Source: Acidobacteriota bacterium
Lineage (GTDB): Bacteria; Acidobacteriota; Vicinamibacteria; Vicinamibacterales; UBA2999
Assembly (NCBI GenBank): GCA_016210845.1
Contig: JACQTK010000266.1
Coordinates: 1 to 48,489 of the forward strand
DNA length: 48,489 bases
Direction: 5' to 3'
Under the pieces are notes generated by a model. The model was not told the origin of the DNA. It saw only the letters and a list, made by a program, of their open reading frames with translations, and did no database searches. A program made the translations under genes and the position numbers. Positions 28,853-37,934 of this stretch are shown piece after piece (position 1 is the stretch's first letter; each line of letters opens with the position of its first letter).

Positions 28853-29280
28853 GACGTCCCCCCCGTCGAAGCCCCCGAGGCCGCCTTCGCCCGGATCATC
28901 CCGCCCGCCAGCATTGCCGGACCCGTGAGCACCACCAGCGCCACGCGCGTCCACGCCGGGGTGAACGGGGCGTACTCGCTCAGCGTGAAGCCCCAGATGA
29001 GCGCGGCGGTCTGCAGGAGCGCCGCCGCCGACGCGTGCGCCATCTCGCGCGTTCCCGCAATCTTGGCGGCCATGTACCCGCCCAGCACCGCCGCCAGAGA
29101 GTTGTACACGAGCTTGGCCGCCAGGATGCCAGGACGGTTCCGCACCGCGAAATAGCCCGCCATGTCCTCGATCGAGGCGTCGGCCACCGCATTGACCAGC
29201 GTGAACTCGAGCGGCTCCACGACGAGCGACACCAGCGCCACGCCGCCGATCACCGCGATCAGGCTGCGGACCAGATTCAT
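28849..29280 (-). CDS. Conserved membrane protein, unknown function
   Basis: Four predicted hydrophobic segments; stop overlaps the GTG start of pheA. Confidence 0.65.
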   Translation of the reverse strand: MNLVRSLIAVIGGVALVSLVVEPLEFTLVNAVADASIEDMAGYFAVRNRPGILAAKLVYNSLAAVLGGYMAAKIAGTREMAHASAAALLQTAALIWGFTLSEYAPFTPAWTRVALVVLTGPAMLAGGMIRAKAASGASTGGTS

Positions 29281-30410
29281 GCCATCAGCAGGCCGCCGAT
29301 CAGGTAGCCCGCCGCCGCCACGCCGAAGCCGACGAGAAACATGTCGCGGCCGCTCGCCCACACGCTCCGGCCCGTGAAGATGCTGCGCGCCGCGCCGATG
29401 CCGAAGTGCGCCAGCATGCTGATCGTCAGCGACACCCAGATGGCGGTGCTCGCGTCGGCCAGGAGGAACGGCAGCAGCGGAATGCCCGCCCCCACCGCGG
29501 TCGCCGACCCCGTGACCACGCCGTCGGCCAGCGGCGTCACCGCGGGCGGCTGGATGCCCAGCTCCTCCTGCACCTTGGTCGCCAGCGCCCGCTGCGGATC
29601 GCGCATCATGGCCTTGGCGCTCTCACGGGCGCGCGCGGGCGCCAGCCCCTTCGCCTCGAGGATGAGCGCCAGCTCCTTCTCTTCCAGGTCGGGCATCAGG
29701 CGCAGCTCTTCCTGCTCGATCGCGACCTGCCGCGCCGCGACCTCCGCCTGGCTCTTGGCCGCGAGGTAGCCGCTCGATCCCATCGACAGCGCGTCGGCGA
29801 GCGCACCGGCCACGCCGGTCACGATGACCAGGTTCGGGCCGACGTCGGCGCCAATCACGCCGGCCACCAGCCCGAAGTTGGCCGTGAGGCCGTCGTTGAA
29901 GCCGTAGACGACGCTCCGGAGGTAGCCTGCCCCGAGCGTGATGTGCCACGGCTCGCCCTCGCGGCCCATCGAGTCGGAGAGATCCTGCGCGTGCTCGGCC
30001 GACTCGGTGGCGATGGCCATGGCCGTCTCGTGCGTCGACCCGTGCCTGGCGCGGCGCGCCAGCCGCAGGTACGATCCGACCTCGCGCGACTCCTGCCGCA
30101 CGATGATCGGCAGCACCGCCGACGAGCCGAACCACCGGGCCGTCCACGCGAGCGCGCGCGTCCGGAGCGACGGCGCGTGCGCCGGTACCGACCCGCCGTG
30201 GGCCGCGAAGAGCGCCCGCCAGCGCTGCACGTGTGCGTCCTCCACCGTGGCGAGCCGCTCGAAGATCGAGCGCCGCGTGGCGTCGGATTCCGAGCGCGCG
30301 AGCGCGCGGTACAGCCAGGCGGCATCCATCTCATCGCGGTAATACTCCGCCCAGACCGGATCGACGCCTACGTTTCCACCCGCCTTACCCGCCCCACCCG
30401 CCTTACCCAA
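29277..30410 (-). CDS. Ferritin-like domain fused to VIT1/CCC1-type transporter
   Basis: EYYRDEMDAAWLYRALARSESDATRRSIFERLATVEDAHVQRW (ferritin-like helices), then RSVVYGFNDGLTANFGLVAGVIGA...DALSMGSSGYLAAKSQAEV. Confidence 0.85.
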   Translation of the reverse strand: MGKAGGAGKAGGNVGVDPVWAEYYRDEMDAAWLYRALARSESDATRRSIFERLATVEDAHVQRWRALFAAHGGSVPAHAPSLRTRALAWTARWFGSSAVLPIIVRQESREVGSYLRLARRARHGSTHETAMAIATESAEHAQDLSDSMGREGEPWHITLGAGYLRSVVYGFNDGLTANFGLVAGVIGADVGPNLVIVTGVAGALADALSMGSSGYLAAKSQAEVAARQVAIEQEELRLMPDLEEKELALILEAKGLAPARARESAKAMMRDPQRALATKVQEELGIQPPAVTPLADGVVTGSATAVGAGIPLLPFLLADASTAIWVSLTISMLAHFGIGAARSIFTGRSVWASGRDMFLVGFGVAAAGYLIGGLLMA

Positions 30411-31257
30411 GGAACTGCAATCCGTGCAGGATCGACACCACGACGGCGAGCAGCGAGAGGCCGAGGCAGCCCAGCGCCATCGCGATGTGATCGATCCGTT
30501 CGGGCTTGAGCGGGTCGAGCATCCGTGCCGCCAGGTAGCCGCCCCCGAAGCCGCCCGCGTGCGCGTAATTGTCGACGCCAGGCATCAGGAAGCCGAACAG
30601 GCCGAGCATGAGGGCGTACGACAAGGCCTCGCTGCCGACGATCCGGCTGCCGCCGCGGCGGCCGTAGTAGACGAGCGCGCCGAGCAGCCCGAAGATCGAC
30701 GCCGACGCCCCGACGGTGAACTGGCCGCCGCGCAGCAGGAACACGTTCGGCAGGAAGGCGCCGGCAAACGAGCTGAGCGCGAACCCCACGATCCCCGCCG
30801 CCGTGTAGATGATGACCATGCGGCCCGGGCCGTAGAGATCGGCGGTGGCCGGCGCGAGCTGGCGCACCCACAGCATGTTGAACAGGATGTGGAGCGCGCC
30901 GCCGTGCAGCCAGCCCGCGCTGAGGACCGTCCACCAGCGGTCGGCGACGAACACGGGCACGGCGCCGCTGGCGCCGAACAGGAAGAGCGCCTCACGGCTC
31001 GGCGAGAAGAACGAGAACACGCCGCCCATGCCGATGTTGCCGCGCGAGCCGACGAGCGTCAGCACGTAGAGCACCGCGCACGTGCCCATGACGAACGGGA
31101 CGAAGCCCATGTCGTGGCCGAGCGCACGGAGCGCGGGGGCGAAGCCCCAGAGGCCGGGATTCCGCCGCCCGCAGTTGTAGCAGCGGTCGTCGTTGACGCC
31201 GACGAGCACGCCGCACGAGGTGCAGATGACGGATCCGGATGTCTGGCGCCTGAACAC
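30403..31257 (-). CDS. Rhomboid family intramembrane serine protease with N-terminal zinc ribbon
   Basis: CTSCGVLVGVNDDRCYNCGRRNP; GWLHGGALHILFNMLWV; VGASASIFGLLGALVYYGRR; NYAHAGGFGGGYL. Confidence 0.88.
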   Translation of the reverse strand: MFRRQTSGSVICTSCGVLVGVNDDRCYNCGRRNPGLWGFAPALRALGHDMGFVPFVMGTCAVLYVLTLVGSRGNIGMGGVFSFFSPSREALFLFGASGAVPVFVADRWWTVLSAGWLHGGALHILFNMLWVRQLAPATADLYGPGRMVIIYTAAGIVGFALSSFAGAFLPNVFLLRGGQFTVGASASIFGLLGALVYYGRRGGSRIVGSEALSYALMLGLFGFLMPGVDNYAHAGGFGGGYLAARMLDPLKPERIDHIAMALGCLGLSLLAVVVSILHGLQFLG

Positions 31258-31280
31258 CAGGTCGATGATAGCCTGTATCG

Positions 31281-31865
31281 ATGCGTCTCATTGTCGGGAT
31301 CTCGGGAGCCACCGGCGTGATCTACGGCATCCGCCTGCTGGAGCGGCTGCGCGAGGCGGGGGTGGAGACGCATCTCGTGATCAGCCGCTGGGGCGGCCGG
31401 ACGCTGCTCCACGAGACGCCGTACTCGCGCGCGCAGGTCGAGACGCTCGCCCATGAGGTCTACGCGCCGAGCGACATGGGCGCCGCCATCGCGAGCGGCT
31501 CGTTCCAGACGGCGGGCATGATCGTGGCGCCCTGCAGCGCCAAGACGCTCGCGGCCATCGCGCACGGGTACGGCGACAGCCTGATCCACCGGGCCGCCGA
31601 CGTCGTGCTGAAGGAGCGGCGCACGCTGCTGCTGGCCGTCCGCGAGGCGCCGCTCAGCGCCATCCACCTGGAGAACATGCTGAAGCTGGCGCGGATGGGC
31701 GCGGTGATCCTGCCGCCCGTACCGACCTTCTATCACCACCCCACGACGATCGACGACATCGTCGATCACTCCGTGGCGCGCATGCTGGATCACTTCGGCA
31801 TTCAGGTGCCGGGAGCGCCCCGCTGGTCGGGGGACATGGGGGTCGGGAGCCTCAGGGAGGATTAG
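31281..31865 (+). CDS. ubiX: UbiX-family flavin prenyltransferase
   Basis: RLIVGISGATGVIYGIRLLERLREAGVETHLVISRWG; APCSAKTLAAIAHGYGDSLIHRAADVVLKERRTLLLAVREAPLSAIHLENML. Confidence 0.92.
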   Translation: MRLIVGISGATGVIYGIRLLERLREAGVETHLVISRWGGRTLLHETPYSRAQVETLAHEVYAPSDMGAAIASGSFQTAGMIVAPCSAKTLAAIAHGYGDSLIHRAADVVLKERRTLLLAVREAPLSAIHLENMLKLARMGAVILPPVPTFYHHPTTIDDIVDHSVARMLDHFGIQVPGAPRWSGDMGVGSLRED

Positions 31866-32007
31866 AAGGCCTGCGTACCCGGAGCCAGGAACAACCTGGA
31901 GCGGGGCTCCGTCTAAGGCCGAAGCGCCCTGAATTGCCCGTGAGACGAACCCTTCGCCGCATCGTCGTCGTCAGCGCGTCTCGGGCAACCGCGCTCGCAG
32001 AGGTGCC

Positions 32008-33168
32008 ATGACGACGAACCACGCCAACGACGCGACGTCCCGGAAGCCTCTTCGCCTGTGGCCGGGCGTGGTCGCCGCGGCGCTCATCGTGCTGCTCAGC
32101 TTCGTCGGACCTCTCATCGTGCCCGGCGCCGCGCTCGTCGGCATCCTTGGAGGAATGGTCGGGGGGTTGGCTGTCGTTGTGTGGTGGGTGTTCTTCAGCC
32201 GGGCGCCCTGGTCCGAACGCCTGGGCGCGATCGTCCTGATGGTGGTCGCGCTTCTCGCGACATCGCGCGTGGTTCACGAGTCCATTGCGAACGGCATGAT
32301 GGGGATGATGCTCCCATTCTACACAATGGGAGGGACCGGAATCGTGAACGCGCTGGACGCCGACGACGGCGTGCTTCTCTGGTCGCGTAATGCCGCGGCC
32401 GACACAGGCAAGGCGGTTCCGGACTGGGGCGTCGCGAGCTCGCCGCTGGTGATCGACGACCTCGTCATCGTCGCGGTCGCCGGCGAGCTTGTCGCCTACG
32501 ACGTCGCCACCGGGAGCCCGCGCTGGTTCGGCCCGGAAGGCGGCGGTGGGTACAGCTCGCCACATCTGGTCACGATCGACCAGGCTCCCCAGATCGTGCT
32601 GCTGCGTGGAGGCCGAACGATCAGTGTCGCGCCGGCTGACGGCACGCTGCTCTGGGACCACACGTGGCAGCCGGGCGTGAGCATCGTGCAGCCGGCGGTG
32701 ACTGTGGGCGGTGACGTCCTGATCGCGGCAGGCGATGGAATGGCCGGGGCCGGCATCCGCCGCCTCGCGGTCGCACGCGGACCCGAGGGGTGGACGGTCG
32801 AGGAGCGCTGGACGTCGCGGGGGTTGAAGCCCTACTTCAACGACTTCGTCGTTCACAAGGGCCACGCCTTCGGCTTCGACGGCAGCATCCTCGCGAGCAT
32901 CGACCTCGCAGACGGCACGCGCACGTGGAAGGGCGGACGCTACGGCCACGGCCAGCTCGTGCTGTTGCCCGATCAGGACGTGCTGCTGGTGCTGTCGGAG
33001 CAGGGTGAGCTGGCGCTGGTAAAGGCGGCCCCCGACCAGTTCACGGAGCTCGCGCGCTTCCCGGCGATCGAGGGCAAGACCTGGAACCACCCAGTGCTGG
33101 TCGGCGACGTCCTCCTGGTTCGCAACGGCGAGGAGATGGCGGCGTTCCGGCTGTCCCTCGTGGATTAG
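32008..33168 (+). CDS. Membrane-anchored PQQ/BamB-like beta-propeller protein
   Basis: TM segments, then NALDADDGVLLWSRNAAADTGKAVPDWGVASSPLVIDDLVIV...VAPADGTLLWDHTWQ. Confidence 0.8.
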   Translation: MTTNHANDATSRKPLRLWPGVVAAALIVLLSFVGPLIVPGAALVGILGGMVGGLAVVVWWVFFSRAPWSERLGAIVLMVVALLATSRVVHESIANGMMGMMLPFYTMGGTGIVNALDADDGVLLWSRNAAADTGKAVPDWGVASSPLVIDDLVIVAVAGELVAYDVATGSPRWFGPEGGGGYSSPHLVTIDQAPQIVLLRGGRTISVAPADGTLLWDHTWQPGVSIVQPAVTVGGDVLIAAGDGMAGAGIRRLAVARGPEGWTVEERWTSRGLKPYFNDFVVHKGHAFGFDGSILASIDLADGTRTWKGGRYGHGQLVLLPDQDVLLVLSEQGELALVKAAPDQFTELARFPAIEGKTWNHPVLVGDVLLVRNGEEMAAFRLSLVD

Positions 33169-34100
33169 CCGCCGCGAATCGTCTCCAGGTCGGCGCGCGC
33201 CTGCTCGACGGCGCGCTCGGCGTCCTCCAGCTCCTGCGCCGCGCTTTCCGCCGCTGAGGCCACGCGCCGCGCCTCCTGTCGCGCCGCGTCGGCGCCGGCC
33301 GCCGCCTTCTCGACGCGCTGCTCCAGCTCGGCCTTCGCGCGATCGGCGTCCTTGGCGCGCGCCGCCGCTTTCTTCAGCGCGGCCTCCGCCCGGCCGGCCG
33401 CCGTCCGCGCCTTGCGCAGCGTGCGCTCCGCGTCGCGCAGCCGCGACGCCGCCGCGGCCTGCGCCGCCTTGCGCTCCGCCTCACGCTGCTGCGCCAGCTG
33501 TTCGGCAGTAGCCTTCTTCGCCTTCCCGGGGCGTGGCGCCGGCGCCCGCCGAAAGGGAATCACGCGCGTCGGGGCACCGGCGGCCCGCGCGCCGCGGCCC
33601 GCCCTGGGAATCAGCGCGGCCAGCGCCTCGAAGCCGGGCGCGTGCACGTCGTCGGTGAGGCGCCCCGCTGGCGGCGCGTCCGGATGCGCGCCGTACGTCG
33701 CCAGCGCCTCCAGCGTGGTGGTGATGCGGCGCATCGTGTCGGGCGTGGCGCCAGAGCCCGCTTCGCGCAGGATGGTGGCCGCGCGCGTCGCCAGCTCGCT
33801 CAGCGCCTCGCGCCGCGCCTCGAGCGGTGCGCGCAGGTCCCCCTTCTTGCCTGCCAGCTGCGAGGCCTGAGCCCTGCGGAACCGCTCGCCCGCGGCAATC
33901 AGCCGGTCGAACGCCGTGCGATGGCGCCAGAACAGCTGGTTCACCGTCCAGGCCGAGATCGGCGGCTTCGGCAGCGCCCGGACACGCTCGGCCTCCTCTG
34001 CGCGGCCCGCCTTCTTCAGCGAGGCGGCCAGCGCGTTGCGCGCAGCGGTGAACTGATCCAGGGGCAGCTTGAACAGGTCGTCGAGGTCCGCGGCGGCCAT
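33165..34100 (-). CDS. Coiled-coil protein, unknown function
   Basis: LPKPPISAWTVNQLFWRHRTAFDRLIAAGERFRRAQ; long Ala/Arg/Glu coiled coil. Confidence 0.65.
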   Translation of the reverse strand: MAAADLDDLFKLPLDQFTAARNALAASLKKAGRAEEAERVRALPKPPISAWTVNQLFWRHRTAFDRLIAAGERFRRAQASQLAGKKGDLRAPLEARREALSELATRAATILREAGSGATPDTMRRITTTLEALATYGAHPDAPPAGRLTDDVHAPGFEALAALIPRAGRGARAAGAPTRVIPFRRAPAPRPGKAKKATAEQLAQQREAERKAAQAAAASRLRDAERTLRKARTAAGRAEAALKKAAARAKDADRAKAELEQRVEKAAAGADAARQEARRVASAAESAAQELEDAERAVEQARADLETIRGG

Positions 34101-34155
34101 GTGTGACCTAGTCTGTCATAGCCCCTTGCTAACCTTCACGCAGGACGGAGGGGAC

Positions 34156-34521
34156 ATGGCTGGGCAGTTGGCGCTGGACGAACGCTGGACGTGGCGCCGC
34201 GGACGGAGCGGCCTCGAACGACACCCACAACGGATCCTGTGCGCGGGATGCCACGCCCGCGAAGCGCGGTACGGCTTTCGAGACGATGACCATCCGGTGG
34301 CGGGTCGGCCGCGGACGTTGTGCTTCGAGTGCTTCCGCACCGAGATCACCCGGCGTGAGGCCGTCGCCGCGCGCCTGGCGCGGGGATGGAACGCTCACCA
34401 GGTGAGGCTTCCACTCGAGCGGACGCTCGAATCGCTCCACCGCCGCCGGCGGCGGGCCCAGATCGCAGCGAGACGCGTGGTTGATGCGGCCGGTGACGCG
34501 GCGGCTCCACGCGGGGGCTGA
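34156..34521 (+). CDS. Small zinc-ribbon-like protein
   Basis: CAGCHAREARYGFRDDDHPVAGRPRTLCFECFRTEI. Confidence 0.55.
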   Translation: MAGQLALDERWTWRRGRSGLERHPQRILCAGCHAREARYGFRDDDHPVAGRPRTLCFECFRTEITRREAVAARLARGWNAHQVRLPLERTLESLHRRRRRAQIAARRVVDAAGDAAAPRGG

Positions 34522-34530
34522 AGCCCCCGC
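34511..34530. repeat. REP-like palindrome overlapping stop codon of 34156..34521
   Basis: gcgggggct-ga-agcccccgc. Confidence 0.7.
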
Positions 34531-34596
34531 TCTACAGGTGCAAGTAAGTTGTCCTCCTGGAGAGCGCAGGCTTCAGCATGCGCGACGCCCCACGCA

Positions 34597-36057
34597 TCAG
34601 CGTGGGCGTGCGTCACGGCCCCGAAACGTTTCCGCGCTGCCCGGGGCGGTGAGCGCCAACGTCCGCCCGCCCACGCGTCCGGTCACGCGGTAGGTGCCGC
34701 GGAGCTGGATGAAGTCCAGGCCGCTCACCACCGCGCCACCGGCGGGCGTGGTGACGATCGACTCGACGTCGAAGGCCATGTCCACGTCGAGCGCCGCGCT
34801 GCGGGCGCGAATGGCAATCGCCACCGGCTGGCCGCGGCCGTCGTCGGTTTCCGTGATGGTGACGTTGGTGGCAAAGCCGAGCGGTCCGTCGGGCCCCACC
34901 ACGCCGACGAGCCCGGGGATCCGCGCCACATCCGCGGCGGTGGGCGGGGGGAAGATGCGTCCGTAGAGGAACGACAGGTCCCCTTGCTGCACCTGTCCCC
35001 ACTGCCACGACACCCCCTCCCAGAAGCCCCAGTTGTGATCGTGGTACCCACGGCCGCCGTCGAAAGCCATCGGCTCGTCGTCCACGGTCAACGTGCCATG
35101 CAGTGCACCGTCCATGACAGGCACGACGTAGCCGGTCCGCCAGCCGCGCGCCCCCGCGATCTCGATCGGCGGGACGAGCCGGCCCGGCGACGCATCGAGC
35201 ACCAGATCGCCGCGTACGCGCCGGCCGTTCTCGCCGGGCAGGTCCAGATGGATGCGGTACTGCAGACCGTCGAGCCGCACCGAGCTGGCGCCGATCGTCA
35301 GGTCGGGCGCGCGCTGCACGTCCGCCTCCGAAATCGACACCCGTTCGCCGAACGACTCGACCTCGCCGCCGCGATCGAGCTGCAGCCGGACGTCCGCGGC
35401 GCGCAGGCCCGCCCCGAGCGCAGTCGAAGGGCCTGCCCTGAGCGCAGTCGAAGGGCCTGCCCTGAGCGCAGTCGAAGGGCCCTCGAGCACGGGGCCGACG
35501 AGAAACGTCAGGTAGAGGCGTCCCGCCGCCGCGCGGCCGTTGAAGTACAGCCATTCCGCCCAGGACGACGACCATTCGGTGTCGGTGGGCACCGCGTGAA
35601 AGCGATCGATCTGGCGGAGCACCCTGTCCGGCGTGTCCTGGACCCACGCCACATCGTCCGGACCGTCGCGCCACGCCGCGACGGCCGCTGTCTCGTCGTC
35701 GCCGATGGCCTGCTCCAAGCTGGGAATGCCGCCGCGCGCGGCCACACGGGTGCTGCGGCCTTGGTGCGTGAGATAGAGCGCCGCTCGGTGCGAGGGCGAC
35801 GCCGCCGCGACGCGCGGGCGCAGGGCGTCGGCCTGCAGCGTGCCCGCCAGCACGAGACGCGCGGGCACCTGCGGCGAAAGGCGGATCACCACGTCGCCGC
35901 CTCCCGCGAGCGCGGGCGCACGCGACTGTTCCAGCACGATTTCGGCCACACCGAGGAGGATGGCCATCACCGCGACGCCGACGCCGAACCCCGCCGCGAG
36001 CACGGCCGTGCGCACGGGGTGCGCGGCGAGCGACCGCACGGCAAGGCGCGTGATCAT
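34597..36057 (-). CDS. AttH/CrtC-like lipocalin domain with FtsX-permease-like N-terminal TM segment
   Basis: MITRLAVRSLAAHPVRTAVLAAGFGVGVAVMAILLG; later DGGRGYHDHNWGFWEGVSWQWGQVQQGDLSFLYGRIFPP, typical of AttH/hydroxyneurosporene-synthase-like proteins. Confidence 0.75.
   Translation of the reverse strand: MITRLAVRSLAAHPVRTAVLAAGFGVGVAVMAILLGVAEIVLEQSRAPALAGGGDVVIRLSPQVPARLVLAGTLQADALRPRVAAASPSHRAALYLTHQGRSTRVAARGGIPSLEQAIGDDETAAVAAWRDGPDDVAWVQDTPDRVLRQIDRFHAVPTDTEWSSSWAEWLYFNGRAAAGRLYLTFLVGPVLEGPSTALRAGPSTALRAGPSTALGAGLRAADVRLQLDRGGEVESFGERVSISEADVQRAPDLTIGASSVRLDGLQYRIHLDLPGENGRRVRGDLVLDASPGRLVPPIEIAGARGWRTGYVVPVMDGALHGTLTVDDEPMAFDGGRGYHDHNWGFWEGVSWQWGQVQQGDLSFLYGRIFPPPTAADVARIPGLVGVVGPDGPLGFATNVTITETDDGRGQPVAIAIRARSAALDVDMAFDVESIVTTPAGGAVVSGLDFIQLRGTYRVTGRVGGRTLALTAPGSAETFRGRDARPR
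35416..35483. repeat. 24-bp unit x ~2.8, in frame within the AttH-like CDS
   Basis: gagcgcagtcgaagggcctgccct at 35416, 35440 and 35464 (partial); encodes GPSTALRA repeats on minus strand. Confidence 0.9.
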
Positions 36058-36734
36058 CGAGTGTCCTCCCGTTCGATGCGCCCATCCCTCATCGTCAGGA
36101 CGCGCCGCGCGCGGTTGGCGAGCTCGTGGTCGTGCGTGACGATGACCAGGGCGGTGCCGTCGGCGTTGACCCGATCGAGCAGCGCGGCGATCTGCTCGCC
36201 GGTCGCCTCATCGAGCTCGCCCGTCGGCTCGTCGGCCAGCAGCAGCCGCGGGCGGTTGGCCAGCGCGCGCGCGATGGCGACGCGCTGCATCTCGCCGCCC
36301 GAGAGCTGCGACGGGCGGTGGTCGGCCCGCGCGCCCAGTCCCACGTAGTCGAGGAGCTCCCGGCTGCGCCGCCGCCGCTCCCCTGGCGGCACGCCCGCTT
36401 CCGCCTGCGGCAGCTCGACGTTCTCGGCCGCCGTCAGCATGGGCAGCAGGAAGAACCGCTGGAACACGAAGCCGATCTGCCGCAACCGCAGCAGGCTCCT
36501 CTCGCGGTCGCTCAGCGCCGAGACGTCGCGTCCATCGAACAGCAGCGTGCCTGCCGACGGCGTGTCGACGCAGCCCAGCATGTGCAGCAGCGGCGACTTG
36601 CCGCAGCCCGAGGGTCCTTTGATGGCCGTGTGCTCCGCCTCGGCAATCGTCAGCGACACGCCGCGCACGGCGGTGACGGGACCGGCCGGCATGGGAAACA
36701 CACGGCTCACGTTGCTGGCGTCGATGATGGCCAT
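36054..36734 (-). CDS. ABC transporter ATP-binding protein (MacB/LolD type)
   Basis: GPSGCGKSPLLHMLGC, QLSGGEMQRVAIARAL, LLLADEPTGELD. Confidence 0.92.
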   Translation of the reverse strand: MAIIDASNVSRVFPMPAGPVTAVRGVSLTIAEAEHTAIKGPSGCGKSPLLHMLGCVDTPSAGTLLFDGRDVSALSDRERSLLRLRQIGFVFQRFFLLPMLTAAENVELPQAEAGVPPGERRRRSRELLDYVGLGARADHRPSQLSGGEMQRVAIARALANRPRLLLADEPTGELDEATGEQIAALLDRVNADGTALVIVTHDHELANRARRVLTMRDGRIEREDTR

Positions 36735-36737
36735 CGC

Positions 36738-37934
36738 CTAGGAGATCACCTCGTTGCGCAGCGTGGCGGCAATCGGCAGCCGCGCCACGATCCACATCGG
36801 ATAGAGGGCGGCCAGGACGGCGGTGGCGGCGAGCAGCGCGCCGTGGACGGCGAGCGCCTGCGGCTCGAAGACGAAGAAGTGCAGCTGCTCCGGAATGCCT
36901 GGCATCCGCTTGAGGATCCGGTCGAGCCCCTCCGCCAGCAGGACGCCGAGCGGCAGCGAGAGCAGGCCTCCGAGTCCCACGATCAGCGCGGACTCGGCGA
37001 AGATGTCGGCGGAGGCGCGCGCGCGCGTGAAGCCGAGCGCGCGCAGGGCGGCGATCTCGCCCAGACGCTGGTTCACCGACACGGTCAGCAGGACCGTAAT
37101 CAGCAGCAGCGCGAACGACACCGTGACCGTCGTCAGCACCGCGGAGATCTGGCGGAAGTACGTGAAGCCCCCTTCTTCGAGCCGCCCGATCACCTGCTCG
37201 TTGGTGAAGGCGCGCAGCGCGAACGGAAGGGCGGCGATGTCCGCGACGGTTGCCGTCGGATCACCTTTGGATGCGACGAGGAGAAAGTCGGCGGCCTCGG
37301 CGCCAAGGCCGGCGCAGGCCTCGGCCAGACTGTTGGCGGTCGTGGCTGCCGTCACCAGCTCCGGGCTGTCGAAGGGGAACGCGACCACGCCCGCCACGCG
37401 AAACGCGACGGGCGGAGCGGCCTCTCGCTGATCGGAGCACGAGGCGCGGACCGTCACGGAGCTGCCCGGCCCGAGTCCGAGCTGGCGCGCGCCGGCCTCG
37501 TTGATGACCAGCTCACCTGCACCGCCAACGTCCTGCCCGCGCAGGAGCGTCCAGGGGCGTCGGGTCGAGGTACCTCCAAGGCCTTGCAGCGATCCTCGAG
37601 TCGACAGCCCGCCGCGCTCGAACGCCGCATCGGCGATTCGCAGGGTGGTCACCGACCGGACCGACGGCAGCGCGGCCGCGGCGGCGGCCACACCGGTCGC
37701 GCCGTCGATCGTCGGTCCCGTGCCCGGCAGCGCGTCGGTGGCCGTGACGCGCACGTCGTAGTCAAGCCGGTCGAGCAGGCCGCGCATCGAGATCACGAGA
37801 CCCTCTGACAGGAGGAGCATGTCGAACAGCAGGGCGCCGACGGCCGCCACGCCCAGGATGCCGAGGGTCGCACGAGCGGGCTGGCGCACCAGGCTGCGCC
37901 ATGCGAAGGCAAGCGCGCGTCGGCCGGCGGTCAC
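36738..37934 (-). CDS. ABC transporter permease (FtsX-like), GTG start
   Basis: LVRQPARATLGILGVAAVGALLFDMLLLSEGL...; VNQRLGEIAALRALGFTRARASADIFAESALIVGLGGLLSLPLGVLL. Confidence 0.85.
   Translation of the reverse strand: MTAGRRALAFAWRSLVRQPARATLGILGVAAVGALLFDMLLLSEGLVISMRGLLDRLDYDVRVTATDALPGTGPTIDGATGVAAAAAALPSVRSVTTLRIADAAFERGGLSTRGSLQGLGGTSTRRPWTLLRGQDVGGAGELVINEAGARQLGLGPGSSVTVRASCSDQREAAPPVAFRVAGVVAFPFDSPELVTAATTANSLAEACAGLGAEAADFLLVASKGDPTATVADIAALPFALRAFTNEQVIGRLEEGGFTYFRQISAVLTTVTVSFALLLITVLLTVSVNQRLGEIAALRALGFTRARASADIFAESALIVGLGGLLSLPLGVLLAEGLDRILKRMPGIPEQLHFFVFEPQALAVHGALLAATAVLAALYPMWIVARLPIAATLRNEVIS

Noticed and set aside
35416-35483. CRISPR-like array
   Set aside because: Units are contiguous without spacers; it is a tandem repeat.
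34549-36348. 599-aa plus-strand ORF
   Set aside because: Antisense to the AttH-like and ABC ATPase genes; composition (R/A/P/H-rich) is a high-GC artefact. Same reasoning for 11896..13779 (-), 13596..15143 (-), 15913..17382 (-), 23034..24650 (-) and 36126..37808 (+).
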